64,000 nt of DNA from Andreprevotia chitinilytica DSM 18519 (GTDB taxonomy: Bacteria; Pseudomonadota; Gammaproteobacteria; Burkholderiales; Chitinibacteraceae). The translations under genes and the position numbers were made by a program. Shown here in pieces: positions 27,344-35,702 of this stretch. Positions within the stretch are counted from its first letter, which is position 1. Each line of letters starts with the position of its first letter. The stretch spans positions 99,934 through 163,933 of the forward strand of contig NZ_JONM01000001.1 in NCBI RefSeq assembly GCF_000711875.1, read 5' to 3'. The notes beneath the pieces are model-generated. The model saw nothing but the letters and a program-made list of their open reading frames with translations, did not search any database and was not told the DNA's origin.

Positions 27344-27844
27344 ATGGCCGATTTTTCCGATGGAGTGTGGTTTGCTGCCGAGTTGCCGGTCGTCTGGCTG
27401 CCGGCATCACAGCAATCCACCTTCGAGGCGTGCCGCTATCTGGATGTGCTGACCGCGTTCGAACAAGCTGGCGCTGCAGAGGTGCGACCGGAAGATGCCA
27501 AGCTCGATCTGCAATTGCTGTGGCTGGCTCGTGTGCTCACGCCGCAGCTGCCCCCGGTCGGCGAAGTCAAACTCGGTCTGGAACATGTCGAATGGCGGGC
27601 TACCGCGAAGCCCGATCAGGACGACAGCTGGCTGGGTATTGCCCTGAGCAACCTCTTTCCCTATCTCGTCAGCCTGCCTATCCACCTGGAATCCGCGGTG
27701 AACGAAGGTGGAAACTGGCGTTGCACCGCAGCTTGGCGCGTCGGCGACGAGCTGCTGCGCGATGCCTTGGAGCGCACCATCTTCCGTCGCCATCGTGAGC
27801 AAATCCGCCGCCTGCATTCAACTCAAAACCCCACCACAGATTGA
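27344..27844 (+). CDS. Conserved protein of unknown function upstream of ung
   Basis: 166 residues from the ATG at 27344; the open frame continues upstream but without a ribosome site, and a TATAAT lies at 27307. The protein is soluble and has Trp-rich patches (DGVWFAAELPVVWLPA, WLGIALSNLFPYL), with no signal peptide or catalytic motif recognised. The gene ends one base before the ung ATG, so the two are cotranscribed. The family was not identified; a link with base-excision repair is only suggested by position. Confidence 0.6.
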   Translation: MADFSDGVWFAAELPVVWLPASQQSTFEACRYLDVLTAFEQAGAAEVRPEDAKLDLQLLWLARVLTPQLPPVGEVKLGLEHVEWRATAKPDQDDSWLGIALSNLFPYLVSLPIHLESAVNEGGNWRCTAAWRVGDELLRDALERTIFRRHREQIRRLHSTQNPTTD

Positions 27845-27845
27845 T

Positions 27846-28523
27846 ATGTTGATCGACCAAATCCCCTCTGGCTGGCGCGACTTGCTGGCCGCTGAAACGG
27901 CAAGCCCGCGTTTTGCCAAACTGGAAGCCTTTCTGAACGATGAAATTGCCGCCGGGCAGATCATCTATCCGCCCCGTGATCATTGGTTTGCCGCGCTGCA
28001 GGCCGTTGCGCCGCAAGACGTTAAAGTCGTCATCCTTGGCCAAGATCCTTACCACGGCCCGGGCGAGGCGCACGGGCTGAGTTTTTCGGTGCCGGTCGGT
28101 ATCAAGACGCCGCCGTCGCTCCGCAATATCTGGCAGGAAATCGCCCGCGATCTGGGCATTACGCCGCCGCTGCATGGCAATCTGGCTGGCTGGGCGGCGC
28201 AAGGCGTGCTGTTGTTGAATACCTCGCTGACGGTCGAGGCGGATTGCGCGGCCAGTCATTCCAAAACCGGCTGGGCGCATTTCACCGATACGCTGATCCG
28301 CGAGTTGGCGGCCCGCCACGATGGCATCGTCTTCATGCTGTGGGGCGCACATGCCCAGAAGAAGATGCCGCTGATTGATGTCAGCCGGCATTGCATTTTG
28401 GCGTCGCCGCATCCGTCGCCTTTGTCCGCGCATCGTGGCTTTATCGGCAATGGGCATTTCTCCAAGGCCAATGCCTGGCTGCAATCCATCCACAAGACGC
28501 CCATTGATTGGGCGCAATCCTGA
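27846..28523 (+). CDS. ung: Uracil-DNA glycosylase
   Basis: 225 residues from the ATG at 27846. Family 1 UDG motifs are complete: the water-activating loop GQDPYHGPGEAHGLSFSV, the NTSLTV uracil-binding segment, and the Leu-loop ASPHPSPLSAHRGF with the catalytic His. It removes uracil from DNA arising by cytosine deamination or dUTP incorporation and starts base-excision repair. It follows the unknown gene at 27344 with a one-base gap. Confidence 0.98.
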   Translation: MLIDQIPSGWRDLLAAETASPRFAKLEAFLNDEIAAGQIIYPPRDHWFAALQAVAPQDVKVVILGQDPYHGPGEAHGLSFSVPVGIKTPPSLRNIWQEIARDLGITPPLHGNLAGWAAQGVLLLNTSLTVEADCAASHSKTGWAHFTDTLIRELAARHDGIVFMLWGAHAQKKMPLIDVSRHCILASPHPSPLSAHRGFIGNGHFSKANAWLQSIHKTPIDWAQS

Positions 28524-28545
28524 TTGGAAAGTTGAATCGCGGGTG

Positions 28546-28582
28546 TCGTAGGATGGGTTGAGCGTTCGATACCCATCCTGCG
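28546..28582. repeat. REP-like hairpin after ung
   Basis: Inverted repeat AGGATGGGT (28550-28558) and ACCCATCCT (28571-28579) with a 12-nt loop, in the form GTAGGATGGGTTGAGCG that recurs in many proteobacterial genomes. It may also help end ung transcription, although no T-tract follows. Nothing else is seen between ung and the GH9 gene. Confidence 0.55.
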
Positions 28583-28737
28583 CTTGAGCGTTGATTGGTT
28601 AATTGGCAGTAGATGGTTTGTATAAATGGCTTGCAAAAACCTGCTCGCACCAGGTGTTGCAGGACTGAATTAGAAATTAAAACTAAAAAATCGTTGATCA
28701 GAGGAATTCTGGCCGAAATCGGCCATATGGAGAGATT

Positions 28738-30438
28738 GTGAAGGTACTGTTGAATCACCTCGGTTTCGAGCCGGGCAGCAAGAAAACTGCATTGGTTAAA
28801 GCGCCGGCCGGCTTCACCGCCCGCGGCTTCACCATCTACAACGCTGAAACGCGTGAATCCGTGTTCGTGGGTCAACTCGGCGAGGCCAAGCCGGTAGCCA
28901 ACTGGGGCGCGACCACGGGCTCGGCCTGGCTCTTTCGTACTGCGGATTTTTCGGCACTGACGGCCGAGGGCGAGTACTTCATCGCCATCGATGGCGTGAG
29001 CCCGCCGCTGGTGTCACATACCTTCGCGATCAAGCCGAAGCTGCTGGGTACGCAGTTGCTGTCGGACATCGTCCACTACATCAAGGGTCAGCGCTGCACC
29101 GGGCTGTATGACATTGCCGACCGTTCGCGTCCGAAGTGGGGGAGCGATGAATGCCGCGATGTGCACGGCGGCTGGTATGACGCTTCCGGTGACTGTTCCA
29201 AGTACTTGAGCCACCTCTCGTACGCGCAGTACATGAACCCGCAGCAGACCCCCATCGTGGTCTGGAACCTGATCGACGGGCTGGCCCGCCTGCCGCAGCA
29301 GCTCAAATGGTTCAACGAGCGCATGGTTGATGAAGCGCTGCATGGCGCGGACTACCTGATCCGTATGCAAGATCCGGCCGGCTACTTCTACATGACCGTG
29401 TTCGACGTGTGGAGCAAGGACGAAAACCGCCGCGATATCTGCGAATACAAAACGCAGAAGGGCGAGAAGTTCGCCACTTACCAAGCGGCTTATCGCCAGG
29501 GGGGCGGTGTGAGCATTGCCGCGCTGGCGCGGGCATCGCAGCTGGGCCGGGATGGTGAGGACTTTACCCGTGCGGACTATCTTGCCGCGGCCAGGAAAGG
29601 TTTTGCGCATCTCGAAGCGCACAACATCGAATATTTGGAAGACGGTGTCGAAAACATCATCGACGACTATTGCGCGCTGTTGGCTGCGACCGAGTTGTTG
29701 GCGATTACTGGCGAGGGCGACCATGCCGATGCAGCCACCCGCCGCGTGCTCAATCTGCTGGAACGTCAGAACGACGAAGGCTGGTTCAGTGCGGATGCGC
29801 ATGGCGAGCGCTCGTTTTTCCACGCCGCAGAATCCGGGCTGCTCTATATCGCCTTGCTGCGTTACCTCGAAGTCGTGCCGGCCTCCCCGCTGGCCGGCCG
29901 CATCCGCGATAGCCTGCGCCGCGCCTATGCGTTCGAGCTGAAAATCACGCACGAAATCAACAACCCGTTCGGCTACCCGCGCCAGTACGTGAAGCAGATC
30001 GGCAAGGCCGGCAAGAACCAGTTCTTCATTCCGCACGACAACGAATCCGGTTATTGGTGGCAAGGCGAGAACGCACGCCTTGGTTCCATTGCCGCTGCTG
30101 CTGCGCGCACCGCTGATTTCTTCGCGGGCGAAGATCAAGCGTTCGCTGACATGATCGCCGCGCATGGCGACAACGCGCTGAACTGGCTGCTCGGTGCCAA
30201 CCCGTTCGATGCCTGCATGCTGCAAGGCTGGGGCCGCAACAATCCGCGCTATGAAGAAGGCTATTTCAACGCGCCGGGCGGCGTGTGCAATGGCATCACC
30301 GGTGGATTCGACGACGATCAGGACATCGCCTTCCCATCGCCGGCCGTCGCGACCATGGCGCATAGCTGGCGCTTTACCGAGCAGTGGATGCCGCACGGGG
30401 CGTGGTTGTTCCTGGCGGTGTGCTCGCGGCAAGAGTAA
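28738..30438 (+). CDS. Glycoside hydrolase family 9 protein, probable cytoplasmic chito-oligosaccharide exo-glucosaminidase
   Basis: 566 residues from a GTG start (28738) with GGAGAG upstream. There is no signal peptide. The N-terminal Ig-like CelD_N domain (1-95; LLNHLGFEP) is followed by the (alpha/alpha)6 barrel. The catalytic base region GGWYDASGDCSKY (Asp148 and Asp152) is the GH9 DAGD motif with an extra residue, and a late Glu in NESGYWWQGENARLGS is the probable acid. GH9 enzymes are mostly secreted cellulases, but a cytoplasmic subfamily in vibrios removes glucosamine from deacetylated chitin oligomers. Lack of export and the chitin-linked gene content favour the latter. Substrate is inferred. 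Confidence 0.8.
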   Translation: MKVLLNHLGFEPGSKKTALVKAPAGFTARGFTIYNAETRESVFVGQLGEAKPVANWGATTGSAWLFRTADFSALTAEGEYFIAIDGVSPPLVSHTFAIKPKLLGTQLLSDIVHYIKGQRCTGLYDIADRSRPKWGSDECRDVHGGWYDASGDCSKYLSHLSYAQYMNPQQTPIVVWNLIDGLARLPQQLKWFNERMVDEALHGADYLIRMQDPAGYFYMTVFDVWSKDENRRDICEYKTQKGEKFATYQAAYRQGGGVSIAALARASQLGRDGEDFTRADYLAAARKGFAHLEAHNIEYLEDGVENIIDDYCALLAATELLAITGEGDHADAATRRVLNLLERQNDEGWFSADAHGERSFFHAAESGLLYIALLRYLEVVPASPLAGRIRDSLRRAYAFELKITHEINNPFGYPRQYVKQIGKAGKNQFFIPHDNESGYWWQGENARLGSIAAAAARTADFFAGEDQAFADMIAAHGDNALNWLLGANPFDACMLQGWGRNNPRYEEGYFNAPGGVCNGITGGFDDDQDIAFPSPAVATMAHSWRFTEQWMPHGAWLFLAVCSRQE

Positions 30439-30441
30439 GTG

Positions 30442-30702
30442 ATGGATTTAAAGATCATGCAAATGACAGTCAGTGTTGAAGAGGCTGAAATCTCTATGGG
30501 TCGCTTGCTTGAAGAAGTCGAGCACGGTGCAACGTGTGTGATCACCAAGGCTGGTCGGCCAGTTGCAAAGTTGATCCCGTTTCAATTTGCCCGCCTGCCA
30601 CGTATTCCGGGGCTTTTGAAAGATAAACTGTGCATCGCCGACGATTTCGATGCGCCCCTTAACATTGCTTCAGATACCCACATCGCACTTGATCTGCGAT
30701 GA
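30442..30702 (+). CDS. Phd/YefM-type antitoxin, orphan, with toxin-like C-terminal residue
   Basis: 86 residues from the ATG at 30442 (another start at 30457 is possible). The middle part is typical of Phd antitoxins: TVSVEEAEISMGRLLEEVEHG, VITKAGRPVAKLIPF and then IADDFDAPL. Normally this family continues with a short acidic tail and a PIN-domain VapC gene begins at once. Here the frame passes straight into SDTHIALDLR, which resembles the start of a VapC toxin (LLDTHIALW). No toxin follows; hldD starts 20 nt later. The locus looks like an antitoxin joined to a toxin stub by deletion. Confidence 0.7.
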   Translation: MDLKIMQMTVSVEEAEISMGRLLEEVEHGATCVITKAGRPVAKLIPFQFARLPRIPGLLKDKLCIADDFDAPLNIASDTHIALDLR

Positions 30703-30722
30703 CTTAAAACAGGGACACATTC

Positions 30723-31724
30723 ATGACCATCATCGTCACCGGCGCAGCCGGTTTCATCGGCTCCAATCTCGTCAAAGCGCTGAATGAGCGTGGCGAGAAC
30801 GACATCATCGCCGTGGACAACCTCACCCGTGGGGACAAGTTCCATAACCTCGTCGATCTCGATATCACGCATTACCTCGATAAGCACGACTTCATCGAGG
30901 AACTGGCGGCCGGCACGTTCGATGGTCAAGTGACCGCCATCCTGCACCAAGGCGCGTGTTCGGACACGATGGAGCACGATGGTCGCTACATGCTGGATAA
31001 CAACTACCAGTACACGCTGTCGTTGTTCGAATGGGCGCAGGAAAACGAAGCGCAGTTCATCTACGCCTCGTCTGCCGCGACGTATGGCAATGGCTCGAAC
31101 GGCTTCATCGAAACGCCGGATTGCGAAAAACCGCTCAACGTTTATGGCTATTCCAAACTGTTGTTCGATCAGGTCTTGCGCCGCCGCATCGAGGAAGAGC
31201 GCATCACCGCGCAGGTGGCCGGCTTCCGTTATTTCAACGTTTACGGCCCGCGCGAGCAGCACAAGGGGCGGATGGCATCGGTGGCGTTCCACAACTTCAA
31301 CCAGTATCGCGACAGCGGCAAGGTGAAGCTGTTCGGCGAATACGGCGGTTATCCGGCAGGCGGCCACACCCGTGATTTCATCAGCGTGGAAGACGTGGTG
31401 AAAGTCAACCTGTGGTTCCTGGATAACCCGGAAGTCTGCGGCATCTACAACGTCGGCACCGGTCGCGCCCAGCCATTCAACGATATCGCGATCACCACGG
31501 TAAATACCTGCCGCGCCGCTGAAGGCAAGCCTGCGCTGAGCCACGAGGAATTGATCAAGCAAGGATTGCTGGAGTACATCGAGTTTCCGGATGCGCTCAA
31601 GGGCAAGTACCAATGCTTTACCGAGGCGGACCTGACCTTGCTGCGCGAGGCCGGTTACGACCAGCCGTTCCTGACGGTGGAAGAGGGCGTGAAAAGGTAT
31701 GTGGATGCGCTGCTGAAGGCGTAA
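30723..31724 (+). CDS. hldD: ADP-L-glycero-D-manno-heptose 6-epimerase
   Basis: 333 residues, standard length. An extended short-chain dehydrogenase with NADP-binding GAAGFIG at the start, the [14 protein letters not shown] segment specific to HldD (RfaD), SSAATYG, the catalytic YGYSK and [15 protein letters not shown]. It converts ADP-D-glycero- to ADP-L-glycero-manno-heptose, the inner-core LPS precursor, so the organism makes a heptose-containing LPS. A clear terminator follows at 31747-31770. Confidence 0.97.
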   Translation: MTIIVTGAAGFIGSNLVKALNERGENDIIAVDNLTRGDKFHNLVDLDITHYLDKHDFIEELAAGTFDGQVTAILHQGACSDTMEHDGRYMLDNNYQYTLSLFEWAQENEAQFIYASSAATYGNGSNGFIETPDCEKPLNVYGYSKLLFDQVLRRRIEEERITAQVAGFRYFNVYGPREQHKGRMASVAFHNFNQYRDSGKVKLFGEYGGYPAGGHTRDFISVEDVVKVNLWFLDNPEVCGIYNVGTGRAQPFNDIAITTVNTCRAAEGKPALSHEELIKQGLLEYIEFPDALKGKYQCFTEADLTLLREAGYDQPFLTVEEGVKRYVDALLKA

Positions 31725-31746
31725 TCAGACACACGGCGAAAGAGAC

Positions 31747-31770
31747 AAAGCGGGGCTTGCCCCGCTTTTT
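31747..31770 (+). terminator. Rho-independent terminator of hldD
   Basis: GCGGGGC (31750-31756) and GCCCCGC (31759-31765) form a stem with a tiny loop, preceded by AAA and followed by five T. Confidence 0.85.
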
Positions 31771-31885
31771 CATTGCAGCTTCCCGCCCGAGCCGACAATG
31801 CGATGATCAAAACGCCAGCCCGCTCCTACAATGGTGGCAGAAGGTTTTGCGAAGCATGCCACTCAACCATCCCAAGGAGCTGATC

Positions 31886-32821
31886 ATGAAAGCTGTGCGA
31901 ATCCACGACTATGGCGACCGTAGCGTGCTGCGGTTCGAAGAGGCGCTGTTGCCCACTCTCGGTGCGGAAGACGTGCTGATCCGCGTGGTAGCGACGTCGA
32001 TCAATCCGGTGGACTGGCATATTCGCAATGGCCATCTGCAGACCATGCTGCCGCATCGCTTGCCGTTGACGTTGGGTTGGGATGTCTCTGGCGTGATCGA
32101 GGCCGTTGGCGCGCAGGTGCGTGATTTTCAGCCGGGTGATGCGGTTTATTCCCGGCCAGACATCGTGCGCGATGGCGCTTATGCAGAATACATCGCGGTG
32201 CGGGCGAACGAAGTTGCCGCCAAGCCCAAGACCATTTCCCACATCGAAGCCGCATCGCTGCCTTTGGCCGGCATTACCGCCTGGGATGCCATCGTGAAAG
32301 TCGGCGACGTGCAAGCTGGTCAGCGGGTACTGGTGCATGCGGGTTCCGGCGGGGTCGGCTCGTTGGCGGTGCAATTGGCGAAATGGCGCGGCGCCTATGT
32401 GATCAGCACGACCTCCACGCCGAATGTCGACTTCGTGAAGGGGCTCGGCGCAGATGAAGTGATCGATTACCGCAGTGCCAATTTCAAGGACGTGGTGCGG
32501 GATGTCGATCTGGTGTTCGATACCTTGGGTGGCCAAGTGCAGGATGACTCCTGGGGCGTGCTCAAGTCGGATGGCTTGCTGGTCTCGGTGGTGCGCCCGC
32601 CCGATCAGAAAAAAGCGGACGAGCTGGGCGTGCGCAGCACCTTCATCTTCATTCAGCCGGATGCCGCGGTGCTGCGCGAGTTGGCCGTGCTGGTCGATAT
32701 CAGCGTGGTGCGGCCGGTGGTGGGGGCGGAGTTTGCCCTCAAGGACATCGTGGCCGCTCATGCGCTGTCGGAATCGGGTCGGGCACGTGGCAAGATCGCG
32801 ATTTACGTTGGGCAGCCGTGA
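31886..32821 (+). CDS. NADP-dependent quinone oxidoreductase-like protein (MDR superfamily)
   Basis: 311 residues from the ATG at 31886 with AAGGAGC. The zinc-free medium-chain dehydrogenase plan is clear: GroES-like N-terminal part with SINPVDWHIRNG and LGWDVSGVIEAVG, then the Rossmann fold with HAGSGGVGSLAVQLAKWRGAYV and GADEVIDY. Members reduce quinones or enones with NADPH. The catalytic zinc Cys ligands of alcohol dehydrogenases are absent. The gene stands alone, between the hldD terminator and a REP cluster. Physiological substrate unknown. Confidence 0.88.
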   Translation: MKAVRIHDYGDRSVLRFEEALLPTLGAEDVLIRVVATSINPVDWHIRNGHLQTMLPHRLPLTLGWDVSGVIEAVGAQVRDFQPGDAVYSRPDIVRDGAYAEYIAVRANEVAAKPKTISHIEAASLPLAGITAWDAIVKVGDVQAGQRVLVHAGSGGVGSLAVQLAKWRGAYVISTTSTPNVDFVKGLGADEVIDYRSANFKDVVRDVDLVFDTLGGQVQDDSWGVLKSDGLLVSVVRPPDQKKADELGVRSTFIFIQPDAAVLRELAVLVDISVVRPVVGAEFALKDIVAAHALSESGRARGKIAIYVGQP

Positions 32822-32835
32822 GATTTCGAAACCTT

Positions 32836-32983
32836 AAATCTCGCAGAGAACGGCGAGAAACCCTTTGTAGGAGCGAGCTTGCTCGCGATTGCTTCGTTAA
32901 TTGATACATGGCCATCGCGAGCAAGCTCGCTCCTACAAGGATTTGAGAACGGGTGTGCTTTCCCCATGTTCTCTGCGAGATTT
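32836..32983. repeat. Family A REP pair nested in a 16-bp inverted repeat
   Basis: The inner pair consists of TGTAGGAGCGAGCTTGCTCG (32866 on) and its inverted copy ending at 32937. It is enclosed by a perfect 16-bp inverted repeat, AAATCTCGCAGAGAAC at 32836-32851 and its complement at 32968-32983. No gene lies in this interval. Confidence 0.85.
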
Positions 32984-33085
32984 TCGGTTTTTGCATATTG
33001 AAAATCCGCGAAATCCACACCATGACAACGCGCTGCGTGCGGTGCTCCTGCCGGGCGGTATACTCGCCTGATCCTGGAGAGCCGA

Positions 33086-33964
33086 ATGTTCAAGTATCTC
33101 GAAGACTTTGTCGGCAATACGCCGCTGGTCAAACTCAAACGCCTGCCCGGCAACACATCCAACACCATTCTCGTCAAGCTTGAAGGCAATAATCCGGCCG
33201 GTTCGGTGAAAGACCGCCCGGCCTTGTCGATGATTCGCCATGCCGAAGAACGCGGCACCATCACGCCCGGCGATACGCTGATCGAAGCCACCAGCGGCAA
33301 CACCGGTATCGCATTGGCGATGGCTGCGGCGATGATGGGCTACCGCATGGTGCTGATCATGCCGGCCAATTCCAGCGTCGAGCGCGTGCAGACGATGAAA
33401 GCCTATGGCGCGGAAGTGATCCTCGTTGCCGGCATGGAAGTCGCCCGCGATCTGGCCGAAACGATGGTGGCCGAGGGTAAAGGGCTGGTGCTGGATCAGT
33501 TCGCCAATCCAGACAATCCGCTCTCGCATTACGAAACCACCGGCCCGGAAATCTGGCGCGATACCGAAGGCACGATCACCCACTTCGTCTCCAGCATGGG
33601 CACCACCGGCACCATCATGGGTACCGGTCGCTATCTCAAGGAAGTGAACCCGGCGATCCAGATCGTCGGCGTGCAGCCGATGGATGGCGCGAGCATTCCC
33701 GGCATCCGCAAGTGGCCTGCCGAATATGTGCCAGCGATCTGCGATTTCTCCAAGATCGACCGCATGATGGAAGTGAATCAGGCCGAGTCGGAAGAAATGG
33801 CGCGGCGTCTGGCGCGTGAAGAAGGCATTTTCGCGGGGATCTCCTCCGGCGGCGCGCTGGCGGCGGCATTGCAGCTGTCGCAGCGGGTCGAAAACGCCGT
33901 CATTGTCACCATCGTGTGCGATCGCGGTGATCGCTATCTCTCTACGGGCGTGTTCCCGGCATGA
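33086..33964 (+). CDS. cysM: Cysteine synthase B (O-acetylserine sulfhydrylase)
   Basis: 292 residues. PLP enzyme of the cysteine synthase family: NTPLVKLKRLPG, the PLP lysine in NNPAGSVKDRPA, EATSGNTGIALA, and GTTGTIMGTGRYLK for phosphate binding. The compact length and the GIRKWPAEY and DFSKIDRM segments favour CysM over CysK; CysM can use thiosulphate as well as sulphide. TATACT at 33059-33064 is a plausible -10 and TGGAGAG the ribosome site. Its stop overlaps the next start (ATGA). Confidence 0.95.
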   Translation: MFKYLEDFVGNTPLVKLKRLPGNTSNTILVKLEGNNPAGSVKDRPALSMIRHAEERGTITPGDTLIEATSGNTGIALAMAAAMMGYRMVLIMPANSSVERVQTMKAYGAEVILVAGMEVARDLAETMVAEGKGLVLDQFANPDNPLSHYETTGPEIWRDTEGTITHFVSSMGTTGTIMGTGRYLKEVNPAIQIVGVQPMDGASIPGIRKWPAEYVPAICDFSKIDRMMEVNQAESEEMARRLAREEGIFAGISSGGALAAALQLSQRVENAVIVTIVCDRGDRYLSTGVFPA

Positions 33965-34296
33965 GCCAGTCCGATCTGCTCGGCCTGGCAGCCGGCATCT
34001 GCACCACCATCGCCTTTGTCCCGCAAGTGTGGATGGTCTGGCGCTCGCGCTCGGCCAAGGATATTTCGCTCGGCATGTACTGCATTTTTGTCACTGGCGT
34101 GGTGCTGTGGTTTGTCTACGGCTTTGTGATTCATGACTTGCCGGTGATCGTCGCCAATGGCGTCACGCTGCTATTGGCTGGTGCGGTGCTGTTGATGAAG
34201 TTGCGTTTCGACAAGGTGGCCCGCCGCCTCGAAGCCGAAATGGCCCGGCTCACCGCCAATGTGGCGGATACCTTCGAAGCGGATCGTGCACCATGA
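33961..34296 (+). CDS. SemiSWEET-type PQ-loop membrane transporter
   Basis: 111 residues with three membrane helices: a first containing the PQ motif (TTIAFVPQVWMVWRSRSAKDIS), a second (GMYCIFVTGVVLWFVYGF) and a third (LPVIVANGVTLLLAGAVLLMKL). This is the SemiSWEET triple-helix unit, which works as a dimer for sugar transport. Substrate is not deducible. It overlaps cysM by 4 nt and the PHP gene by 4 nt, so all three are one operon. Confidence 0.9.
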   Translation: MSQSDLLGLAAGICTTIAFVPQVWMVWRSRSAKDISLGMYCIFVTGVVLWFVYGFVIHDLPVIVANGVTLLLAGAVLLMKLRFDKVARRLEAEMARLTANVADTFEADRAP

Positions 34297-35138
34297 CCCC
34301 TGTTGACTTGCATTGCCATTCCAATGTCTCCGACGGCCTGTTGCCACCGCGAGAAGTCGTGCGCCTGGCGGCATCACGCGGCTGCAAGCTGCTGGCGCTG
34401 ACCGATCACGACGATACGCGTGGCCTTGCGGATGCGGCTGATGAAGCTGCCCAACTCGGGGTGCAATTCGTCAGCGGGGTTGAAGTCTCGACCAGCTGGG
34501 GCAAGCACACGTTGCATATCGTTGGCCTCGGCTTCGACCCAGCGCATCCGGCGATCGTTGGCGGGCTGACCGAAGTGCGTTCCGGCCGGGCCGAGCGTGC
34601 ACAACGCATGAGCGACTCGCTGGCTGCCAAGGCTGGCGTGCCCGATGCGCTGGCCGGCGCGCAAAAATACGCCGACAACCCGGAAATCCTCAGCCGTACT
34701 CACTTTGCGCGTTACCTGGTCGAGATCGGCCGTGCCAAGGACACCAAGAGCGTGTTCAAACGTTTTCTGGTGCGCGGCAAACCCGGCTATGTCGAACACG
34801 AATGGGCACGGCTGCATGAGGCCATCGACTGGATTCGCGCTGCGGGTGGCGTGGCGGTGATGGCGCATCCGGCGCGTTACGACATGGGCCACGAAACCAT
34901 GCGCGTGTTGCTGACCGAGTTCAAACGGCTGGGCGGCGAGGGTATCGAGGTGGTCTCAGGCGTGCATGGTGCGGGTGATGTCGGCCGTTTTGGCCGGTTG
35001 GCCCAGGAGTTCGGTTTTCTGGCCTCCAGCGGCACCGATTATCACGCCACCGGCGAAGGCGCTCGCGATCCGGGCTGCAATCCGGATTTGCCGATTGGTT
35101 GCCAGCCGGTTTGGCATCGTTGGCGCGGCGATTTATAG
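34293..35138 (+). CDS. PHP-domain 3',5'-nucleoside bisphosphate phosphatase (TrpH/YciV-like)
   Basis: 281 residues. PHP metal-binding motifs are in order: DLHCHSNVSDG, LTDHDDT, GVEVST, VMAHPARY and GTDYHATGE. The family member in E. coli (RNase AM, YciV/TrpH) hydrolyses 3',5'-bisphosphates such as pAp and acts 5' to 3' on short RNA. It lies in the cysM operon, and a yciO-like gene follows after the RAYT insertion, which recalls the trpH-yciO arrangement of enterobacteria. Confidence 0.9.
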   Translation: MTPVDLHCHSNVSDGLLPPREVVRLAASRGCKLLALTDHDDTRGLADAADEAAQLGVQFVSGVEVSTSWGKHTLHIVGLGFDPAHPAIVGGLTEVRSGRAERAQRMSDSLAAKAGVPDALAGAQKYADNPEILSRTHFARYLVEIGRAKDTKSVFKRFLVRGKPGYVEHEWARLHEAIDWIRAAGGVAVMAHPARYDMGHETMRVLLTEFKRLGGEGIEVVSGVHGAGDVGRFGRLAQEFGFLASSGTDYHATGEGARDPGCNPDLPIGCQPVWHRWRGDL

Positions 35139-35153
35139 GAAGCCGCAATGACC

Positions 35154-35177
35154 TGTAGGAGCGAGCTTGCTCGCGAT
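35154..35177 (+). repeat. Family A REP, left flank of RAYT
   Basis: TGTAGGAGCGAGCTTGCTCG followed by CGAT, identical to the core of the other family A copies and 11 nt before the RAYT start codon. Confidence 0.9.
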
Positions 35178-35188
35178 AGCGCTGCGGA

Positions 35189-35629
35189 ATGAGGCATCAA
35201 GGGCATACGTTACGCAAAGGTCGCTACAGCGAATCCGGCCGGATTTATCTGGTTAGTTCAGTGACACATGAACGTAGCCAGTTTTTTGCAGATTGGCAGG
35301 TTGGACGAATTGTTGTCCGCGAACTCGCCTCTGCGCCTGCGAAGACCTTGGCTTTTGTTGTCATGCCGGATCACTGGCATTGGTTACTTGAATTGAATAC
35401 GGTTGCATTGTCCGCGTTGGTGCAACGAGTAAAGTCCCGGAGCGCAGTCACGGTGAATCGCGCGTTGTATCGTCAGGGGCAACTCTGGCAATCGGGTTTT
35501 CATGACCGCGCACTGCGTTATGACGAGGACGTTCTCGGGATTGCGCGCTACGTCATCGCAAATCCGTTAAGGGCTGGTTTGGTGAAAAAGGTTGGAGACT
35601 ATCCCTTGTGGGATGCCGCCTGGTTATAA
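35189..35629 (+). CDS. REP-associated tyrosine transposase (RAYT)
   Basis: 146 residues. Y1 (HUH) transposase fold: VVMPDHWHWLLEL with the HUH pair His62/His64, and catalytic Tyr121 in IARYVIANPLRAGLV, the standard RAYT signature, followed by DYPLWDAAWL. Such single-domain enzymes cut and join single-stranded REP palindromes. The gene is bracketed by inverted family A REPs (35154-35177 and 35643-35666), the same element scattered at four other sites in the window, so it is very probably their mobilising enzyme. It lies between trpH-like and yciO-like genes. Confidence 0.94.
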   Translation: MRHQGHTLRKGRYSESGRIYLVSSVTHERSQFFADWQVGRIVVRELASAPAKTLAFVVMPDHWHWLLELNTVALSALVQRVKSRSAVTVNRALYRQGQLWQSGFHDRALRYDEDVLGIARYVIANPLRAGLVKKVGDYPLWDAAWL

Positions 35630-35642
35630 GAGCAACAGAGCA

Positions 35643-35666
35643 ATCGCGAGCAAGCTCGCTCCTACA
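35643..35666 (-). repeat. Family A REP, right flank of RAYT
   Basis: Inverted copy of the left REP (ATCGCGAGCAAGCTCG on the plus strand, ending CTCCTACA). It is followed by an imperfect duplication of its last part: CTCGCTCCTACA-AGTTTTTGA is echoed by CTCGTTCCTACA-CGTTTTTGA at 35676-35696. Confidence 0.9.
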
Positions 35667-35702
35667 AGTTTTTGACTCGTTCCTACACGTTTTTGAGAGT
35701 TC

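Noticed and set aside
29014..30432. 472-codon minus-strand frame opposite the GH9 gene
   Set aside because: Composition is typical of an antisense frame and the GH9 motifs on the plus strand are complete.
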